Positions 59,943-64,000 of a stretch of DNA of 64,000 nt are shown piece by piece; the stretch's first letter is position 1, and each line of letters begins with the position of its first letter. Location: NCBI RefSeq assembly GCF_036240795.1, contig NZ_CP108454.1, positions 7,066,001 through 7,130,000 on the forward strand, given 5' to 3'. The DNA comes from Streptomyces sp. NBC_01268 (GTDB lineage Bacteria > Actinomycetota > Actinomycetes > Streptomycetales > Streptomycetaceae). The position numbers and the translations under genes are program-made. A model generated the notes under the pieces. The model ran no database searches. It was not told where the DNA came from and saw only the letters and a list, made by a program, of their open reading frames with translations.

Positions 59943-60905
59943 CTAGACCCCGACGCCCACGCCGCTGCCCCGGAACGTGCGCCGGTACGCGAGGGGCGTG
60001 ACCCCGATGGCGGCGTGCAGGTGCTGCCGCAGGGACGTGCCGGTGGCGAAGCCGACCTGGCCCGCGATGTCGTCCACGGCCAGGTCGGTGGACTCCAGGA
60101 GGTCGCGGGCCCGGGACACCCGCTGCTGGATCAGCCAGCGGCCCGGGCTCAGGCCGACCTCCTCGTTGAACCGGCGCGCGAAGGTGCGCAGGCTCATCCG
60201 GGCGTGTCCGGCGAGGTCGGCGAGGGCCAGCGGCTCGTGCAGGTTCTCCAGCGCCCACTGACGGGTGGCGGAGGTGCCGTTCGCGTCGGGTTCGGGCACC
60301 GGCTGCTCGATGTACTGGGCCTGGCCGCCGTCCCGCCACGGCGGGACGACGCACAGGCGCGCGACCCGGTTGGCGAACGCGGTGCCGTGGTCGCGCCGCA
60401 GCAGATGCAGGCAGACGTCGACGCCCGAGGCGGCACCCGCCGAGGTCAGCACGTCGCCGTCGTCGATGAACAGCAGGTCGGGGTCGAGCGCCACCTGCGG
60501 GTACCACTCCCGGAACCGGTCCGCGAGCCCCCAGTGGGTGGTGGCCGGCCGGCCGTCGAGCAGACCGGCGGCGGCCAGCAGGAAGGCCCCCGTGCAGATG
60601 GACACGATCCGCGCGCCCTCGGGCACGGCCGCGAGGGCGGCGCGGATCCCCTCCGGCAGCTCGCGGGTCAGGTTGGCGATGTCGCAGGGCGGCAGGATCA
60701 CGGTGTCGGCCGTGCGCAGCACCTCGGGCCCGTGCTCGACGGTGACCGAGAAGTCGGAGTTGGTCCGGACCGGCCCGCCGTCGACCGAGCAGGTCAGGAC
60801 CTCGTAGCGGCCCCCGGTCGTGCCGAAGACCCGGTTGGCGATGCCCAGCTCGAAGGGGTACACCCCGTCCAGGGCGAGAACGACGACACGGTGGGCGTTT
60901 CCCAT
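59943..60905 (-). CDS. GlxA-type regulator: DJ-1/PfpI domain plus AraC HTH
   Basis: 320 residues from ATG 60905. The N-terminal DJ-1/PfpI (GATase1-like) domain includes HRVVVLALDGVYPFELGIAN and ARIVSICTGAFLLAAAGLLD, with the nucleophile-elbow Cys in SICTGAF. The C-terminus is an AraC-type double HTH: LALADLAGHARMSLRTFARR and VDDIAGQVGFATGTSLRQHL followed by GVTPLAYRRTFRG. Divergent from the oxidoreductase gene at 60976, with a perfect dyad in the 70-bp gap. It probably controls that gene and itself in response to an unknown small molecule. Confidence 0.94.
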   Translation of the reverse strand: MGNAHRVVVLALDGVYPFELGIANRVFGTTGGRYEVLTCSVDGGPVRTNSDFSVTVEHGPEVLRTADTVILPPCDIANLTRELPEGIRAALAAVPEGARIVSICTGAFLLAAAGLLDGRPATTHWGLADRFREWYPQVALDPDLLFIDDGDVLTSAGAASGVDVCLHLLRRDHGTAFANRVARLCVVPPWRDGGQAQYIEQPVPEPDANGTSATRQWALENLHEPLALADLAGHARMSLRTFARRFNEEVGLSPGRWLIQQRVSRARDLLESTDLAVDDIAGQVGFATGTSLRQHLHAAIGVTPLAYRRTFRGSGVGVGV

Positions 60906-60924
60906 GGCACGATCCTGTCGAAAG

Positions 60925-60940
60925 ATGGCATTCATGCCAT
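60925..60940. promoter_or_regulatory. Dyad in the GlxA-type regulator / oxidoreductase intergenic gap
   Basis: ATGGCA (60925-60930), TTCA, TGCCAT (60935-60940): a perfect 6-bp inverted repeat roughly midway in the 70-bp divergent gap, overlapping where promoters for both genes must lie. Probable binding site of the neighbouring regulator. Confidence 0.5.
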
Positions 60941-60975
60941 GGTACGGGGTGGGGGTGCCCGGCGAGGCTTGCGTC

Positions 60976-61941
60976 ATGACGAACACCGCCACCATGCGCG
61001 CCATCACCCAGCACACCCACGGATCCCCCGAGGTCCTCCAGGAGACCGAGGTCCCGCGCCCCGTGCCCGGCCCCAGCGAGATCCTGGTCGCCGTCCGCGC
61101 CTCCGGTCTCAACCCGACCGACTGGAAGCACCGCGCCACGGACAGCCTCTTCCTGCGCGCACTGCCCCAGGTCCTCGGCTGGGACGTCTCCGGCGTCGTC
61201 GAGGCCGTCGGCTTCGGCGTCACCCTCTTCGAGCCCGGCGACGAGGTCTTCGGCATGCTGCCGTACCCGCACGGCGTCGGCGCCCACGCCGAGTACGTCA
61301 CCGCCCCGGCCCGCGCCTTCGCCCGCAAGCCCGCCGAGGTCGACCACGTCCAGGCCGGCGCCCTGCCGCTGGCCGCCCTCACCGCGTACCAGGCGCTCGT
61401 CGACACCGCCGACCTGCGGGCGGGTCAGCGCGTGCTGATCCACGCCGCCGCCGGCGGCGTCGGCCACCTCGCCGTACAGATCGCCAAGGCGCGGGGCGCG
61501 CACGTGATCGCCACCGCGAGCGCCCCCAAGCACGACTTCCTGCGCTCGCTCGGCGCGGACGAGGTGATCGACTACCGCTCGGTCGACTTCCGCGAGGTGG
61601 CCAAGGACATCGACGTGGTCCTCGACCCCGTCTCCGGCGACACCCGCACCCGCTCCCTCGACGTGCTGCGCCCCGGCGGCATCGTCGTCTCGATCCTGCC
61701 GCCCTCCGACCCCGACGACGCCGCGAAGGCCGCCGAGCGCGGCGTCCGCGCGGTCACGATGCTGGTCGAGGCCGACCACGGCGGCATGGCCGCCATCGCC
61801 GACCTCGTCGCCACGGGCGCCCTGCGCGCCCACGTCGCCTCCGTCTTCCCGCTCTCCGCCGCGGCCGAGGCCCACGCCCTCGGCGAGACGGACCGCACGA
61901 GCGGGAAGATCGTGCTGGTCGTGGACGGTGCCGGGGCCTGA
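60976..61941 (+). CDS. NADPH:quinone-oxidoreductase-like medium-chain dehydrogenase
   Basis: 321 residues from ATG 60976. Zinc-independent MDR family: GroES-like N-terminus (VPRPVPGPSEILVAVRASGL, NPTDWKHRA, GWDVSGVVEAVG), nucleotide-binding motif AAAGGVGHLAVQIAKARGAH and a C-terminal AHVASVFPLSAAAEAHALGE. The zinc-ligating cysteines of alcohol dehydrogenases are absent. Probably reduces quinones or enones with NADPH. Divergent from the GlxA-type regulator that likely controls it. Its stop abuts the stop of the convergent hydrolase. Confidence 0.93.
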   Translation: MTNTATMRAITQHTHGSPEVLQETEVPRPVPGPSEILVAVRASGLNPTDWKHRATDSLFLRALPQVLGWDVSGVVEAVGFGVTLFEPGDEVFGMLPYPHGVGAHAEYVTAPARAFARKPAEVDHVQAGALPLAALTAYQALVDTADLRAGQRVLIHAAAGGVGHLAVQIAKARGAHVIATASAPKHDFLRSLGADEVIDYRSVDFREVAKDIDVVLDPVSGDTRTRSLDVLRPGGIVVSILPPSDPDDAAKAAERGVRAVTMLVEADHGGMAAIADLVATGALRAHVASVFPLSAAAEAHALGETDRTSGKIVLVVDGAGA

Positions 61942-62757
61942 CTACCGGGCCGTGGCGAAGAAGGCGGTCAACTCCTCCACGTACCGCTCGGGGTGGGTGA
62001 CGTGGGGGATGTGGCCCGCGCCCTCGAAGACACGGGTGCGGGCCCCGGGGAGCGTCCCGGCGATCCGCTCGAACACCGCCCGGAACCATCGCGGGCTCTC
62101 GGAGCCCCGCGTGAGCAGCGCGGGGGCGGCGCAGTCGCGCAGCCCTTCGAGGTCGAGGGCGGCCCAGTGCGGGTCGCCCTGCTCGTCGAGGAAGGTGGGC
62201 GCGTCGGCGACGAAGGTGTCCTGAAGCTCCCGTGGGAACCGCTCCCACGAACCGGGCCCGAAGGCCACCGTGTCGACGAAGGCCCGGGCACCGGCGAGGG
62301 CGTCGCCCGCCCGCAGCAGGTCGCTGACGCCGTCGATCCGGTCGCGCGTCGCGGCCACCTCCTCCCGGTACTCGGGCACGTCGGCCACCACGTCGAGCAG
62401 GGGCGGCTCGTGCACGGCGATCGCCCGGAACAGTTCGGGGCGGCGGGCGGCGAGCCCGAGGGCGGTGGACGCGCCGAAGGAGTTCCCCACGACGAAGGCG
62501 GGCGCGAAGCCCAGCGTCTCCATCAGCGCGGCCAGGTCCTCCTCGTCCTCGAAGCGCGAACCCGGCCCGGCCGGCCGGTCGCTCTCGCTGTGCCCGCGCC
62601 GGTCGTAGACGAGCACCCGGTGCCGCAGGGCCAGGGCGTGGACGACGGCGTCCCAGTCGTGGTGGTCGCCCCAGGAGCCGTGCACCAGGACCAGGGGGTC
62701 ACCGTCACCGCCGGTCTCGTAGAACAGTCCGACGCCGTTGACCTCGACCCTTGCCAT
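61942..62757 (-). CDS. Alpha/beta-fold hydrolase
   Basis: 271 residues from ATG 62757. The fold is clear: oxyanion motif LVLVHGSWGDHHDWDAVV, YDRRGHSESDRPAG, nucleophile elbow VVGNSFGASTALGLA with Ser, the acid region in ALLTRGSES, and the catalytic His in GAGHIPHVTHPERYV. Close to non-heme haloperoxidase/esterase-like members. Substrate unknown. Its TAG directly follows the convergent oxidoreductase TGA, leaving no space for a terminator. Confidence 0.93.
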   Translation of the reverse strand: MARVEVNGVGLFYETGGDGDPLVLVHGSWGDHHDWDAVVHALALRHRVLVYDRRGHSESDRPAGPGSRFEDEEDLAALMETLGFAPAFVVGNSFGASTALGLAARRPELFRAIAVHEPPLLDVVADVPEYREEVAATRDRIDGVSDLLRAGDALAGARAFVDTVAFGPGSWERFPRELQDTFVADAPTFLDEQGDPHWAALDLEGLRDCAAPALLTRGSESPRWFRAVFERIAGTLPGARTRVFEGAGHIPHVTHPERYVEELTAFFATAR

Positions 62758-62912
62758 GCGCGCTCCCTGCGACGTTCCGGCACAGGGGTTCATTGTCCGG
62801 TCGCCGTACGGCCCGGGGGTGGGAGAACACGCGGGCCGTGCGGGTGTCGGGGGCACCGCTCACACCCGTGGCCGCGGCGTCGGCCCGGCCGGACGGGTGG
62901 CAGACTCGGCCC

Positions 62913-63530
62913 ATGGTGTTCGAACTCCTCGCGGCGACGGGCGTGCTCGCGCTGCTGACGATGGTGCCGGGGCCGGACATGGCGGTCGTCACGCGCAGGG
63001 CCGTGACCGCCGGCCGGCGGGACGGGCTGCTGACCGTCGGCGGGATCGCCAGCGGGCTGCTGGTCTGGGGCGTGCTGTCGGTGGCCGGGCTGGCCGCCGT
63101 CCTGGCGGCGTCGGCCGTCGCGTACACCGTGGTGAAGCTGGTCGGCGCCGCCTACCTGGTGTTCCTCGGGGTGCAGGCACTGTGGCGGACCAGGCGTGGT
63201 GGGGCGGCGGCGTCCGTGGACGCGCCGCCGCCCGCCGGGAACCCGTGGCGGACCGGTCTGGTGGGCAACGTGCTCAACCCGAAGATCGCGGTCTTCTACA
63301 CCGGACTGCTGCCGACCCTCGCGCCGTCCGGGCTCTCCCCGCACACCGGGATGGCCCTGCTGGTGCTGATCCACGCGGCGCTCACGGTCGTGTGGCTCTC
63401 CGGCTACGTGCTGCTGCTCGCCGGAGCCCGCTCCTTCTTCGCCCGGCCCGCGGTGCGGGGGGCCATGGAGCGGGTCACCGGTGTGGTGCTCATCGGCTTC
63501 GGGGTGAAGGTCGCGACGGCGACCTCCTAG
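62913..63530 (+). CDS. LysE/RhtB-family exporter
   Basis: 205 residues from ATG 62913. Six hydrophobic segments with the family signature at the start: LLAATGVLALLTMVPGPDMA, then VVTRRAVTAGRRDGLLTVGG. The mid-protein motif GNVLNPKIAVFYTGLLPTLA is also typical. Members export amino acids such as lysine, homoserine or threonine; the substrate here is unknown. Only a short gap separates it from the convergent gene at 63543. Confidence 0.94.
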   Translation: MVFELLAATGVLALLTMVPGPDMAVVTRRAVTAGRRDGLLTVGGIASGLLVWGVLSVAGLAAVLAASAVAYTVVKLVGAAYLVFLGVQALWRTRRGGAAASVDAPPPAGNPWRTGLVGNVLNPKIAVFYTGLLPTLAPSGLSPHTGMALLVLIHAALTVVWLSGYVLLLAGARSFFARPAVRGAMERVTGVVLIGFGVKVATATS

Positions 63531-63542
63531 GGCGTCAGGCGC

Positions 63543-64000
63543 TCAGGAGCCCCAGGCCTCGAACTCGTAGATCCGGGCCGCCGGATCGGTCGTCTGCGTC
63601 GGCGCGGTGACCACCAGGCGGACGTACCGGGCGGTCAGCGCGACGGGGTGCGTCGTGGTCGCCGCGGTGTTGCCGGTGACGGTGACGGCGGTGGTCCAGG
63701 CGGCCGTGGTGCTGTCGCGGACCTCCACCCGGAAGTCCCGGGTGTTCCAGGCCGCGCTCTCGCCGCCCGCCGCCGCGTGCTTCACCACGAAGCGGTTCAG
63801 GGGCCGGGCCGAACCGAGGTCCACCTCCAGCCACTTGGCGGAGGTCGTGGTGCACCACTTGTCGGTGTTGCCGCCCGAGACGCTGCCGTTGACCGCCTTG
63901 GCGGGGGTCTCCGCCGTGTTGCACTGCCCCGAGGCCGTCGCGGGCCGGTTCAGCGCCAGGTTGCCCTCGGTCGTCCCGGACCAGGTGACCGTGGTGCTCG
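63543..64000 (-). CDS. C-terminal part of a protein ending in an F5/8 type C (CBM32-like) domain
   Basis: Minus-strand frame open from the right window edge to a stop at 63543. The visible ~150 residues are one discoidin-type domain: NLALNRPATASGQCN, ETPAKAVNGSVSGGNTDKWC, SAKWLEVDLGSARPLNRFVV, then RYVRLVVTAP and the closing RIYEFEAWGS. This domain normally ends secreted polysaccharide-acting enzymes and binds galactose-type sugars. The catalytic part lies beyond the window. Confidence 0.85.
   Translation of the reverse strand, partial: STTVTWSGTTEGNLALNRPATASGQCNTAETPAKAVNGSVSGGNTDKWCTTTSAKWLEVDLGSARPLNRFVVKHAAAGGESAAWNTRDFRVEVRDSTTAAWTTAVTVTGNTAATTTHPVALTARYVRLVVTAPTQTTDPAARIYEFEAWGS

Overview
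The window is a stretch of high-GC actinobacterial chromosome, almost certainly Streptomyces. Third codon positions are strongly G/C-biased, GTG and TTG starts with AGGAGG-type ribosome sites are common, ATGA/GTGA overlaps are frequent, and the gene set is typical of the genus (gas vesicle order O-A-F-G-J-L-S-K, an ANTAR/SpoIIE phosphatase, an encapsulin with a DyP peroxidase, a secreted galactose oxidase). I see no rRNA, tRNA, CRISPR array, intact insertion sequence or replication origin.

1-13.7 kb: potassium region. A KdpD-type sensor kinase enters from the left edge. A MerR regulator follows, divergent from a small gene with a MerR-type promoter. Then comes a complete kdp system: a 27-residue membrane peptide, kdpF, kdpA, kdpB, kdpC, a strong hairpin, kdpE and a second full kdpD. 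A membrane-anchored unknown protein and an SPFH/slipin protein close the region.

13.9-15.7 kb: a recombination scar. The first ~29 codons of a third kdpD run straight into the antisense strand of a frameshifted NAD-dependent sugar epimerase, followed by a frameshifted aminoglycoside-phosphotransferase-like remnant.

15.7-30.1 kb: a galactose oxidase with two nearly identical carbohydrate-binding domains; an ANTAR-GAF-PAS-SpoIIE phosphatase; an eight-gene gas vesicle operon on the minus strand; and two divergent low-complexity genes (an acidic/lysine-rich protein and an SRPBCC protein with an acidic tail). Small stress-type proteins (CsbD, GlsB/YeaQ), an acetyltransferase and an AraC-type regulator follow.

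30.3-36.8 kb: one 6.2-kb RHS-repeat gene with a variable-type 125-residue C-terminal tail and a 48-codon gene immediately downstream. The pair looks like a polymorphic toxin with a possible partner.

36.8-45.3 kb: the most unusual part. A class II terpene cyclase with a DXDD motif and a P450 form one arm. A Nudix hydrolase lies next to them. A divergent arm encodes an acyl carrier protein, a ketosynthase, a WS/DGAT-type acyltransferase and a second P450, mostly translationally coupled. I read this as a candidate pathway for an oxidised, fatty-acylated terpenoid. The product is unknown.

45.4-64 kb: an ABC exporter; an encapsulin nanocompartment operon (DyP peroxidase carrying a C-terminal cargo peptide, plus the shell protein) with a DUF1345-type membrane protein; a GreA-like protein; a sugar-uptake operon (binding lipoprotein, two permeases, GH36-like alpha-galactosidase, LacI regulator) divergent from a secreted six-hairpin glycosidase coupled to a class V aminotransferase; a GlxA/AraC regulator divergent from a quinone-oxidoreductase-like gene; an alpha/beta hydrolase; a LysE exporter; and the 3' end of a secreted discoidin-domain protein cut by the right edge.
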